The notes under the pieces are model-generated. The model was not told where the DNA came from and did not search any database. It saw nothing but the letters and a program-made list of their open reading frames with translations. From Flectobacillus sp. (GTDB taxonomy: Bacteria; Bacteroidota; Bacteroidia; Cytophagales; Spirosomataceae), in assembly GCA_029865665.1 (NCBI GenBank), contig JARXAV010000013.1, positions 1-5,762 on the forward strand: a stretch of 5,762 nucleotides of DNA, written 5' to 3'. The position numbers were made by a program, and so were the translations under genes. Positions 1 through 5,762 of the stretch are shown one piece after another (position 1 is the first letter of the stretch; each line of letters opens with the position of its first letter).

Positions 1-100
1 TCTCATACAAGCCAGCCACCGCAACTTGCTCTTGGAGCGATTCAATAGGTGGATTTTGATCGTTTGCGTCTAAGTTTTTTGTGATGTCCTCGTTTTCCAT
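1..100 (-). CDS. parC: Probable topoisomerase IV subunit A, N-terminal fragment (partial, runs off left edge)
   Basis: Read on the minus strand from an ATG at 98-100, 33 codons are visible before the window ends. The translation opens with an acidic, polar tail (MENEDITKNLDAND) and ends in VAVAGLYE. In Bacteroidota, ParC/GyrA-like topoisomerase A subunits typically carry a short variable acidic tail followed by a V-x-G-M/L-Y-E/Q segment just before the conserved WFLDYASYVILERAVP block, and this fragment fits that pattern exactly up to the cut. The catalytic tyrosine and DNA-gate domains would lie outside the window, so the call is inference from about ten residues. If correct, the product is the DNA-cleaving subunit that partners ParE to decatenate chromosomes. 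It lies 52 bp downstream of the Nudix gene on the same strand; no terminator or promoter motif is evident between them, so read-through is possible. Any other protein with an acidic N-terminal tail remains possible. Confidence 0.5.
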   Translation of the reverse strand, partial: MENEDITKNLDANDQNPPIESLQEQVAVAGLYE

Positions 101-152
101 TTAGCTTATTTATACTAATATACTTTATTCTTGTGTGGTTAATTGCTATTTT

Positions 153-779
153 CTACATACTTTCAATTACGGCCAAAAGTTCTGCAATCATCATGGCTGT
201 TGCTCCCCAGACGGTATTTTCTTGAATGTTGTAGAAAGGAGCGTCAACTTCGTGTCCTCTTACATGGATGATTTTTTGACCAATGATACTCTTATCACTT
301 ATTTCCCTCAACGAAATTTCAATCACTTTGTCAACTTCTCGTTCGTCTGGATAAAAATCGGGTCTGTTTTTCATAAAAGCCACTACAGGCTGTACGAAAA
401 AGTTAGAAGGAGGAATGTACAGTTTCGTTAACGTTCCTAAAACGGTTACATCCGATAAACGGATACCGATTTCCTCCTGAGCTTCTCGCATGGCAGTACG
501 AATCAGATTTTCGTCCTCTCGTTCGGCTCTTCCTCCAGGGAACGCCATTTGTCCGCCATGTACGCCATCGTAAGCAGGGCGTAAAATTAAGGGTAACAGA
601 ATTTCGTCTTTATAAGGATAAAACACGATAAGGACAGCACTTTCACGAGTACGTTCGTTGGGTGCTATCTTGGCTTTTATCCTAGAACTAGACGCCATCA
701 GATTGTGTGCCTCTTGTGCAGGAAGAGGAAGTTGAAGGCGTGCAGATAGTTTTTCTACAAAGGTTAAAAATTCTTGCAT
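153..779 (-). CDS. Nudix hydrolase, CoA pyrophosphatase-like
   Basis: This 208-residue cytosolic protein is a Nudix pyrophosphatase of the NudL/CoA-pyrophosphatase type. Such enzymes split CoA and its derivatives into 3',5'-ADP and 4'-phosphopantetheine using a divalent metal. Residues 61-83 (LLPLILRP ... GGQMAFPGG) match the segment that precedes the Nudix box in this subfamily. The box follows at about 82-106 with R98, E99, E102 and E103 (REAQEEIGI) as the metal-binding helix; its spacing is about one residue longer than the generic GX5EX7REUXEEXGU, which I recall as usual in CoA-type members. The C-terminal stretch PFYNIQ...VWGATAMMIAELL (181-202) is also typical of the subfamily. Length is normal for the family. 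The ATG at 777-779 has no clear Shine-Dalgarno site, as is common in Bacteroidota. The gene lies 111 bp downstream of the FAD oxidoreductase gene on the same strand. Substrate is inferred from family resemblance; other nucleotide-derivative substrates cannot be excluded. Confidence 0.9.
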   Translation of the reverse strand: MQEFLTFVEKLSARLQLPLPAQEAHNLMASSSRIKAKIAPNERTRESAVLIVFYPYKDEILLPLILRPAYDGVHGGQMAFPGGRAEREDENLIRTAMREAQEEIGIRLSDVTVLGTLTKLYIPPSNFFVQPVVAFMKNRPDFYPDEREVDKVIEISLREISDKSIIGQKIIHVRGHEVDAPFYNIQENTVWGATAMMIAELLAVIESM

Positions 780-803
780 AAGGCGTATGCGGTTTTGTAC
801 AAA

Positions 804-838
804 GGGTAATGAATTTTAGTGAATTCAGTAAATTACCC
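804..838 (-). repeat. Imperfect hairpin between the FAD oxidoreductase and Nudix genes
   Basis: GGGTAA at 804-809 is the reverse complement of TTACCC at 833-838. Just inside, TGAATT (810-815) pairs with AATTCA (822-827) around a 6-base loop, with a 5-base bulge on one side (828-832). On the minus strand it falls after the oxidoreductase stop codon and 24 bases before the Nudix start, so it could act as a weak terminator or processing element, or as a structured leader of the Nudix mRNA. No long T-run follows it, so it is not a classical intrinsic terminator. Confidence 0.3.
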
Positions 839-890
839 AATTTAAGCCATTTTTGGTTATTATGCTATATAAAAAATGCCTAAAATGAGA

Positions 891-2459
891 TTATTTATAC
901 AATTCTACTAGTTTTTCGGCACAACGTTCGCCGTCCATTGCTGCGGACATAATTCCTCCTGCATAGCCAGCTCCCTCAGCACAAGGGAATAAGCGTTTTA
1001 TTTGGACGTGTTCGAAGTTCTCTTTGTCTCTCGGAATTCGAACAGGAGAGGAGGTTCTACTTTCAATTCCGATAATTTGTCCGTTGTTGGACGCATAGCC
1101 ACGCATTTTTTGTCCAAACTGCTTGATTCCATCTTGAAGTGGGAAGGCAATGGTGTCGGGCAAAACGGCGTACATATCACTACTCAATAAACCAGGTTGA
1201 TACGAAGTGTCGAGTAATGAACTTGATAGTTTCTTCTGAATAAAATCACCGACCAATTGAGCAGGGGCTGTTTGTTTTCCGCCAGCTAATTGACAAGCTT
1301 TTTGTTCTACTTCTTTCTGAAATTGTAAGCCAGCCAATGCTCCGTAGTCTTTGAAAGGTAATAAATCTACTTCGTTTACGGCAACAACCATTCCAGAGTT
1401 GGCAAACTTCGAATCTCTACGGGAAGGCGACATACCGTTTACGACTAATTCGCCTGGAGCAGTTGCCGCAGGAACAATAAAGCCACCTGGACACATACAA
1501 AACGAAAATACCCCACGTTGAACGCCCTTGTGATAGGTTTGAGCCACCAAGCTATAAGAAGCAGCAGGGAGATACTTACCTCGTTCTGGACGGTGATATT
1601 GCAGGGAATCAATCAAGGATTGTTGGTGTTCGATACGAACGCCCATCGCAAAGGGTTTCGCTTCAATATAAACGTTGCGTTGTTGGCATAATTCAAAAAT
1701 ATCTCTTGCCGAATGCCCCGTTGCTAGAATAACGCCTAGTCCAGTGATTTCTCTACCGTCTTCCAACACTACGCCTTTCATGGTTTTGTCTTCCAAAATA
1801 AAGTCGGTCACTTTGGTATTGAAATGGACTTCTCCTCCAGCATTTAAGATGCTCTCACGAAGTTCAGCAACGAGTTGTGGCAATTTGTTTGTTCCGATAT
1901 GGGGGTGAGCATCTACCAAAATCTCCTCAGTTGCTCCATGAGCCACAAGGATTTCTAGCACACGACGAATATCGCCTCGTTTTTTACTACGGGTATAAAG
2001 TTTTCCGTCTGAATACGTACCTGCTCCGCCTTCGCCAAAACAGTAGTTAGATTCAGGATTTACAAGGTGTTCTTTGTTGATGGCAGCTAAATCTCGTCTT
2101 CTCGTACGGACATCCTTGCCACGTTCCAATACGATTGGTTTTACTCCCAATTCAATTAAACGCAAGGCTGCAAAAAGTCCAGCAGGGCCTGCACCGACTA
2201 CAATGGCTTGTGGAGCGTGGCTTATATTTTGATACGCTTTTTCAAACGCAATCAAGGGCGTTGCGGGTTCATCTACAAAGATTTCCGCATCAATATTTAC
2301 TTTAATTTGACGGCTACGAGCATCAATCGAGCGTTTGATGGCACGAATATGCGTTTGTTCTTCTACTGGAATTTGTAAAAGTTTACAAACGTGTTCTTGA
2401 AAGCGAATTGGGTCAAATGCAATTTCTGGCTCTAAGACAAGCGATATATTTTTTTTCAT
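891..2459 (-). CDS. FAD-dependent oxidoreductase (COG2509-type, NAD(P)/FAD fold)
   Basis: The product is a 522-residue flavoprotein of the family often labelled 'uncharacterised FAD-dependent dehydrogenase'; its substrate is not known to me. The N-terminal ~85 residues form the family's small accessory domain with the conserved KRSIDARSR segment (42-50). The Rossmann FAD-binding motif GAGPAG is at about 89-94, with the ribose-binding acid in VLERG (E112). A glycine-rich block, NYCFGEGGAGTYSDGKL (138-154), is a family hallmark, followed by ILATGHSARD (244-253) and KPFAMGVRIEH (268-278). The C-terminal flavin-contacting motif FPCAEGAGYAGGIMSAAMDG spans about 491-510. No signal peptide or membrane helix is seen, so it is probably cytosolic. 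I chose the ATG at 2457-2459 because it gives MKKNISLVLEPEIA, matching where family members usually begin. An in-frame GTG at 2499-2501 would add 14 residues that look unrelated to the family. Neither start has a convincing ribosome site. A strong terminator lies upstream, so this gene probably begins its own transcript. Confidence 0.88.
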   Translation of the reverse strand: MKKNISLVLEPEIAFDPIRFQEHVCKLLQIPVEEQTHIRAIKRSIDARSRQIKVNIDAEIFVDEPATPLIAFEKAYQNISHAPQAIVVGAGPAGLFAALRLIELGVKPIVLERGKDVRTRRRDLAAINKEHLVNPESNYCFGEGGAGTYSDGKLYTRSKKRGDIRRVLEILVAHGATEEILVDAHPHIGTNKLPQLVAELRESILNAGGEVHFNTKVTDFILEDKTMKGVVLEDGREITGLGVILATGHSARDIFELCQQRNVYIEAKPFAMGVRIEHQQSLIDSLQYHRPERGKYLPAASYSLVAQTYHKGVQRGVFSFCMCPGGFIVPAATAPGELVVNGMSPSRRDSKFANSGMVVAVNEVDLLPFKDYGALAGLQFQKEVEQKACQLAGGKQTAPAQLVGDFIQKKLSSSLLDTSYQPGLLSSDMYAVLPDTIAFPLQDGIKQFGQKMRGYASNNGQIIGIESRTSSPVRIPRDKENFEHVQIKRLFPCAEGAGYAGGIMSAAMDGERCAEKLVELYK

Positions 2460-2530
2460 TCGATTATAAAATTCAGTTATTGGGCTGGTATTCGTTAGCA
2501 CTTCACCAGATTATTTGGATGCCTAATCCT

Positions 2531-2538
2531 GCAAGGTA
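2531..2538 (-). promoter_or_regulatory. Possible -7 box for the FAD oxidoreductase gene
   Basis: On the minus strand this reads TACCTTGC, a partial match to the Bacteroidota -7 box TAnnTTTG. It lies just downstream of the lipoprotein gene's terminator and about 70 bases before the preferred ATG, which is where a promoter would be expected. The bases 19 upstream are T-rich but not a clear TTTG. This is a weak motif match supported mainly by position. Confidence 0.25.
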
Positions 2539-2550
2539 GGCTAAATGAAT

Positions 2551-2598
2551 AGCGAAAAATAGCGAAGCATGATGGTTTTGTCTATCATGCTTCGCTAT
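2551..2598 (-). terminator. Intrinsic terminator of the lipoprotein gene
   Basis: ATAGCGAAGCATGAT at 2559-2573 is a perfect 15-base reverse complement of 2584-2598, with a 10-base loop. Read on the minus strand, the stem is followed directly by TTTTT (complement of the A-run ending at 2559), giving a classical stem plus U-tract. It lies about 30 bases after the stop codon of the lipoprotein gene. On the plus strand no T-run follows, so it acts in the minus direction. Confidence 0.85.
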
Positions 2599-2628
2599 GG
2601 GATATGGATGCTAAACGTATGTTTGCTG

Positions 2629-3063
2629 TTATAAAACAGGTACAAAAACCATATTGAAGGCTATATTTTGACCATTATATTTTGCTGTATTTTGTAAAAT
2701 CATACTAGTAGAGGTGAGTTCGATTACTGGAAATGAACCTCCTAATCCTTGAATTTTTACATTTACGCTCGTTGCATCTGTATTGAAGGCCCATGTGCCA
2801 TAAGCACCTGCTTGTTTGGTATCTTTATCAGTAGATTTTACTTGTCCGTCTGACGTGAAAACATACGTGAACGAGTTGATATATTTTGCATCGTCACTGA
2901 ATAAAGTAGGGTCAATTACCGTTGTTTTATCAGCTAAGGTAAAACGGTCAATTTTCCATTGGAAAGCCGTAATTTTATCAGTAGGTGTTTGTACGGTATC
3001 TTTTTTACATGCCCATGAAAAAAGTAAAATGGTTGCTAGTAATAGAAAGCTCTTACGTGTCAT
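2629..3063 (-). CDS. Small lipocalin-like lipoprotein
   Basis: This 144-residue protein starts with a lysine/arginine N-terminus, a hydrophobic stretch (residues 5-17) and a cysteine at 19 (FSWAC then KKDT), a signal-peptidase-II arrangement typical of Bacteroidota lipoproteins. The -3 residue is serine rather than the usual leucine, so the lipobox is loose. The mature part is short and beta-rich. Its segments, WKID near 36, YVFTSDGQ near 67-74, GTWAF at 89-93 and IELTSTSMIL at 114-123, follow the W...TF..DG...G.W.......I..LT.T.L.L pattern of lipocalin-like Bacteroidota lipoproteins, which I use as a structural guess. No ligand or partner can be named. It is probably anchored in the outer or inner membrane, facing the periplasm or surface. 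It is divergent from the T9SS cargo gene, has an exact -7 box 25 bases upstream and a strong terminator downstream, so it is probably a single-gene transcript. Confidence 0.75.
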   Translation of the reverse strand: MTRKSFLLLATILLFSWACKKDTVQTPTDKITAFQWKIDRFTLADKTTVIDPTLFSDDAKYINSFTYVFTSDGQVKSTDKDTKQAGAYGTWAFNTDATSVNVKIQGLGGSFPVIELTSTSMILQNTAKYNGQNIAFNMVFVPVL

Positions 3064-3088
3064 CTTGCAGGAATAGTTTGTTTAATTA

Positions 3089-3096
3089 CAAAGGTA
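3089..3096 (-). promoter_or_regulatory. Bacteroidota-type -7 promoter box for the lipoprotein gene
   Basis: On the minus strand this reads TACCTTTG, an exact match to the TAnnTTTG -7 consensus of Bacteroidota housekeeping promoters. It ends 25 bases before the lipoprotein ATG, which would give a short leader of about 20 bases. The -33 position, 19 bases upstream, reads TCAA rather than TTTG, so only half of the consensus is present. Confidence 0.5.
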
Positions 3097-3190
3097 AAGA
3101 TTTTCTTTTGAAGTCTTGATGCCGTAACTTAGAACCTGAATCTTAATTCTGCCTAATAGTCGATTTTATCGTTATCTTATCCGTCTCTCA

Positions 3191-4825
3191 ATGATGCGTT
3201 TTTTAAAAGTAAGTACCTTTTTATTCGTTATGCTCTTAGGTCTGATGCTAAGTGGCTTTTCAACGAGTGTGTTTGCTCAAAGTGAATGTAATTCGCCTAG
3301 CTATGCGAAAACGGCTTCCAATGGTAAAATCAATTGGGGACAATTTCCTGTATTTTCACTTCCTTTTAAGCTTATTTATAACGGACCTCGTTTAGGCGAT
3401 TCGTTACAAAGTCCTCTGAAACATGGTTTTAGTCATTTGGCTACTTTTACGCAATACGACAGCCAATTGGCACGAGACAAAAGAGCCTTAATTTGGTACG
3501 GGGTCGCTAGTATTGCGGGGCAACCGTGGTATGAAATTGAGAGTCCGTGGAATAATGATTTGACTTTGTACAAGCAAAAATGGGCAAGTGAAATGCAGAG
3601 TTTTGCAACGTTGTTTACAAATCCAATAAGTAAAAAGAATCCAGATGTTGATTTATTTATCGTGGATATTGAACGAGAACTACCGACTGATGCAGCGATT
3701 AGGCTGTTAAAAAATGAGGCTCTTGTTCCGAATCAATATAAAGCCTTAACGGATTTAGATTTTATTAATCGGTATAAAAAAGATTTGAGTAAACTGTATG
3801 CAGAGCCCATTGCTTATCTGAAAGCCAATGAATTTCCTGCCACTACACAGATTGCTTCCTATAGCGATGCCCCCATTAAACGAAGTTTTTATCCACTTAA
3901 TTATACTTGGCAAGAATGGCAAACCAGCAATTTGGTGCTGAATTACTATATGCAAGATACGCTAACCAACCAAGTAGGAGGGGCTTTTTATAATCAAAAT
4001 ACCTTTTTGACTCCTTCGGCTTATTTATGTTATGAGAATAGAGGCAGCAAACAGTACGCTAATATTGCCTATCAACTGTTTCAAATAGAAGCCAATAAAG
4101 CGAGAACGGATAAGGATTTAGTCTTGTTTGAATGGCTAAAATATGAGCGTTGTTTACCCTCTACTGCTTATAACTACGATGTTTTTGTGGACGATAACAT
4201 CATTGAAGCCCAAGCGATATTTCCTTTTTTTGCAGGTGCAAAAGGAATCTGGCTTTGGGATGGAGCAGAAGATGTAAAGGTGAATTATGCTGCCTATGAA
4301 ACCTTTACGAATGCCTTATATCGACTGTCGCAGTTTAAGGACTTTTTTACGGGTAATTATCGCCTTTTTTCTCCTAAAACTGCATACACTAATTTTCAAG
4401 AAAGTGGCCCTTTATGGCGTGCAGTCATTAAAGATAATTCGATTTTGATTGCGGCTATTAACGAATTTGCGGAGGATTCTCAAACGACGGATTTAGTAGT
4501 TTCTTACGGAAATTGGTCACAAAAAATCACCTTACAAGGGAAACAAACCTATTTATGTTCTTTTTCCTTACCAGAATCAGCCAATAGTTACGGCGTTTGG
4601 GCAAATCCGAACGATGGTAGTTTTTCTTTTACTAACTTAAATGGGAAAGTGTTGTCAGGGGTACTTCGTGTTTTTGATATGCTGGGAAGAGAAGTTTATA
4701 CCGCACAACAAAATGCTGGATTGACCTATACTAATGTTAGCCTCACTGTTCCGACTGGGCATTATGTGGTACGTTATGAAGAAGATGGTCAGGCATTTTC
4801 GGAGAAAATAACGGTGGTACGCTAG
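3191..4825 (+). CDS. Secreted protein with C-terminal T9SS type A sorting domain; central region unrecognised, TIM-barrel-like
   Basis: The 544-residue product has a signal peptide: basic MMRFLK, a hydrophobic core at about 9-23, and a probable cut after VFA (29). Residues about 472-544 form a Por secretion-system sorting domain: ANPNDGSFSF (471-480), then VFDMLGREVY (494-503), G.YVVRY (523-529) and a final EKITVVR. Such proteins cross the outer membrane by the type IX system and are usually attached to the surface or released. The body (about 35-400) matches no family I can name. It has a regular run of short hydrophobic strands alternating with helical stretches, with acidic residues at strand ends: LFIVDIERE (155-163), LVLFEWLKYER (310-320) and GIWLWDGAE (352-360). 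This suggests a TIM-barrel, glycoside-hydrolase-like domain; that is inference. A small beta domain (about 405-460) links to the sorting domain. ATG codons at 3191 and 3194 are both possible starts. It stands alone, with divergent and convergent neighbours. Confidence 0.85.
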   Translation: MMRFLKVSTFLFVMLLGLMLSGFSTSVFAQSECNSPSYAKTASNGKINWGQFPVFSLPFKLIYNGPRLGDSLQSPLKHGFSHLATFTQYDSQLARDKRALIWYGVASIAGQPWYEIESPWNNDLTLYKQKWASEMQSFATLFTNPISKKNPDVDLFIVDIERELPTDAAIRLLKNEALVPNQYKALTDLDFINRYKKDLSKLYAEPIAYLKANEFPATTQIASYSDAPIKRSFYPLNYTWQEWQTSNLVLNYYMQDTLTNQVGGAFYNQNTFLTPSAYLCYENRGSKQYANIAYQLFQIEANKARTDKDLVLFEWLKYERCLPSTAYNYDVFVDDNIIEAQAIFPFFAGAKGIWLWDGAEDVKVNYAAYETFTNALYRLSQFKDFFTGNYRLFSPKTAYTNFQESGPLWRAVIKDNSILIAAINEFAEDSQTTDLVVSYGNWSQKITLQGKQTYLCSFSLPESANSYGVWANPNDGSFSFTNLNGKVLSGVLRVFDMLGREVYTAQQNAGLTYTNVSLTVPTGHYVVRYEEDGQAFSEKITVVR

Positions 4826-4828
4826 GGA

Positions 4829-4942
4829 TAATTTTTTGTGGGTGTGTAAAAAGTGTAGCGTTTAAAGTCCAATGTTCAAGATTGTCCTTGCCTAAAATCG
4901 GTCGCTCATAAACTTTTGGCTTTTATACACCCACAAAAATTA
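4829..4942. repeat. Large imperfect inverted repeat filling the convergent intergenic space
   Basis: TTTTTGTGGGTGTGTAAAA at 4833-4851 pairs with TTTTATACACCCACAAAAA at 4921-4939: 19 positions, all paired if one G-U is allowed. With single-base bulges the arms extend to 4829-4853 and 4920-4942. The centre of about 66 bases has no strong internal symmetry. Both arms are flanked by TA, and the tetranucleotide GATA occurs directly on both sides (4827-4830 and 4943-4946). The right arm supplies the end of the TAA stop codon of the leftward gene. No T-run follows the stem on either strand outside the arms, so it is not a textbook intrinsic terminator. Alternatives are a bidirectional transcription stop for the two convergent genes or a small MITE-like insertion. 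Confidence 0.8.
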
Positions 4943-5362
4943 GATACGATGATAATCGGCACGCCATTCTTTGATGCTTTCTTTAATTTCTTTTGCACCT
5001 AAATTCTGAGCAATTGTTTTTTCCATTAAAGCAAGGTATTCGCTATCTACGGCAAAGCGTAAGGCAATGATTTGGCTTTTTGAAAGGCGACTGTCCAATT
5101 CCTTTCCTGTTAAGCGATAACATCGAAAGTTCTCCTCTGCTCTAATAATCCTGTCCTGATTTCCTAGTCCGAATGTTCTTACGTGGTAAAATAATAACCC
5201 CAAACTGAGTGCCACGCATACGGCAAAGCAACTTAGGAGGGTAATTCCTTCGGTTACTAATAAGATAACCGACAAAATAAGCGACACAAGAATGGGAAGG
5301 GAGTTTACCAAATGGAAACTTACGACAATCTTGGAATGATTTTTTAAATTTTGTTCTTGCAT
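4940..5362 (-). CDS. DUF6526-like small membrane protein
   Basis: This 140-residue protein resembles the Bacteroidota family DUF6526, of unknown function. It opens with MQEQNLKNHSK, matching the family's Q-N-x-K-N-H start. Two hydrophobic helices follow at about 13-36 and 40-62, making it an inner-membrane hairpin with both ends likely on the same side. After the second helix comes the conserved-looking block FGLGNQDRIIRAEENFR (64-80), then LTGKELDSRLS (84-94) and IIALRFAVDSEYLAL (98-112), with a helical charged tail ending WRADYHRI. Length is typical of the family as I recall it. The gene lies 53 bp after the GNAT gene on the same strand, so co-transcription is possible; TATCTTTA on the minus strand (5383-5390) is a one-mismatch version of the -7 box TAnnTTTG. 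The stop codon lies inside the right arm of the inverted repeat. No function can be assigned. Confidence 0.8.
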   Translation of the reverse strand: MQEQNLKNHSKIVVSFHLVNSLPILVSLILSVILLVTEGITLLSCFAVCVALSLGLLFYHVRTFGLGNQDRIIRAEENFRCYRLTGKELDSRLSKSQIIALRFAVDSEYLALMEKTIAQNLGAKEIKESIKEWRADYHRI

Positions 5363-5415
5363 GATGGAGCTTTATTTTTGACTAAAGATAGGTTCTTTTT
5401 CTGGAATTGAGGCAT

Positions 5416-5762
5416 TTATATGAACACCTTCTCATAAGCTAGTCGTGCTGCACCACTAAAAAATACTTCTCCACAATAGCGATAACCTAGCCTATCTAGT
5501 ATTTTCAACATTGGAATATTGTCAAAATTAGTATCCACTTTGATGCTAAAGACCTGTTGTGATACACATAACTCTTCTATCATTTTGAATAAGCGTGTAG
5601 CAATTCCTCTCCCTTTTATGGCGTTAGAAGTTGCCACACGATGTATTACCACACATTCATCGTTCGTAATCCATTGTCCTTGAATTTCTAAATAGGTAGG
5701 ATCCATACCAAAAATAATGGCGGAATACGCAATCACTTCATCGTTTTCAACGAGTACATAGC
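5416..5762 (-). CDS. GNAT family N-acetyltransferase (partial, N-terminus beyond right edge)
   Basis: The visible 114 codons encode the middle and C-terminal part of a GNAT acetyltransferase, which transfers acetyl from acetyl-CoA to an amine. The strand-helix motif A is clear: VVIHRVATS, then KGRGIATRLFKMIEELC, whose R/K-G-x-G-I/A loop binds the CoA pyrophosphate. It is followed by SIKVDTNFDNIPMLKILDRLGY, where the N..M...L...GY helix is motif B, and by YCGEVFF and a GAARLAYEK C-terminal region. A GTG at 5734-5736 could be taken as a start, but the frame stays open to the window edge and reads YVLVENDEVIAYSAI, a typical GNAT beta hairpin, so the gene clearly begins outside the window. Full-length relatives are about 150-165 residues, so roughly 40-50 are missing. 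The acceptor substrate cannot be told. The protein is probably cytosolic; the DUF6526-like gene follows 53 bp downstream. Confidence 0.88.
   Translation of the reverse strand, partial: YVLVENDEVIAYSAIIFGMDPTYLEIQGQWITNDECVVIHRVATSNAIKGRGIATRLFKMIEELCVSQQVFSIKVDTNFDNIPMLKILDRLGYRYCGEVFFSGAARLAYEKVFI

Noticed and set aside
135..431. Plus-strand open frame of 98 codons opposite the Nudix gene
   Set aside because: It is antisense to the conserved C-terminal half of the Nudix hydrolase; the translation looks like a random back-frame.
797..808. Possible -7 box for the Nudix gene (minus strand TACCCTTTG)
   Set aside because: The TA and TTTG parts are separated by three bases instead of two, and no TTTG lies at the -33 distance.
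1002..1190. Open frame on the plus strand inside the FAD oxidoreductase gene, and similar ones at 1675-1908 and, on the minus strand in another frame, 998-1180
   Set aside because: They lie entirely within a gene with clear family motifs, and their translations show no domain, signal or low-complexity pattern of a real protein.
2816..3076. Plus-strand open frame opposite the lipoprotein gene
   Set aside because: It mirrors the lipoprotein reading frame, including its signal peptide; the minus-strand frame has lipobox, promoter and terminator.
3107..3137. Possible rightward promoter: TTTG at 3107-3110 and TAGAACCT at 3130-3137
   Set aside because: The 19-base spacing is right, but the -7 part matches only TA of TAnnTTTG; too weak to list as a feature.
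3755..3955. Minus-strand open frame inside the T9SS cargo gene
   Set aside because: It lies within the central domain of a long gene with intact signal peptide and sorting domain; no independent coding evidence.
4829..4942. Classical intrinsic terminator for either convergent gene
   Set aside because: The T-run is on the 5' side of the stem on both strands, the A-run is on the 3' side, and the loop is about 70 bases, unlike a standard stem plus U-tract.

Overview
The window looks like ordinary chromosomal DNA from a member of the Bacteroidota, probably a Cytophagales-type (Cytophaga/Spirosoma-like) bacterium. This rests on four things: a C-terminal Por/T9SS sorting domain on a secreted protein, a small two-helix membrane protein of the DUF6526 type known from this phylum, a lipoprotein whose mature end reads CKKD, and AT-rich gene starts without clear Shine-Dalgarno sites plus one exact Bacteroidota-type -7 box (TAnnTTTG). 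The organism assignment is inference from these traits.

Layout. Positions 1-3063 are read leftward (minus strand). They hold the first 33 codons of a protein that is probably topoisomerase IV subunit A (1-100), a Nudix CoA-pyrophosphatase-like hydrolase (153-779), a COG2509-type FAD-dependent oxidoreductase (891-2459), a strong hairpin terminator (2551-2598), and a small lipocalin-like lipoprotein (2629-3063). A 127-bp divergent spacer carries the lipoprotein promoter and separates it from a rightward gene for a secreted 544-residue T9SS cargo protein (3191-4825). That gene faces two leftward genes across a 114-bp spacer that is almost entirely one large imperfect inverted repeat (4829-4942). 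The leftward pair is a DUF6526-like membrane protein (4940-5362) and a GNAT acetyltransferase that runs off the right edge (5416-5762).

How the genes relate. No pathway ties them together. The left block is housekeeping: DNA topology, nucleotide or CoA-derivative clean-up, and a flavoprotein oxidoreductase. The two envelope proteins are transcribed divergently from a shared spacer, which may or may not mean a shared role. The best candidates for something undescribed are the secreted protein's body, which has no family I recognise but shows a TIM-barrel-like strand pattern with acidic residues at strand ends, and the TA-flanked inverted repeat between the convergent genes, which resembles a small MITE-like insertion. 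No stretch over 300 bases lacks a gene. I saw no tRNA, rRNA, CRISPR array, transposase or riboswitch. The 52-bp spacer at 101-152 is AT-rich and shows nothing I can name.
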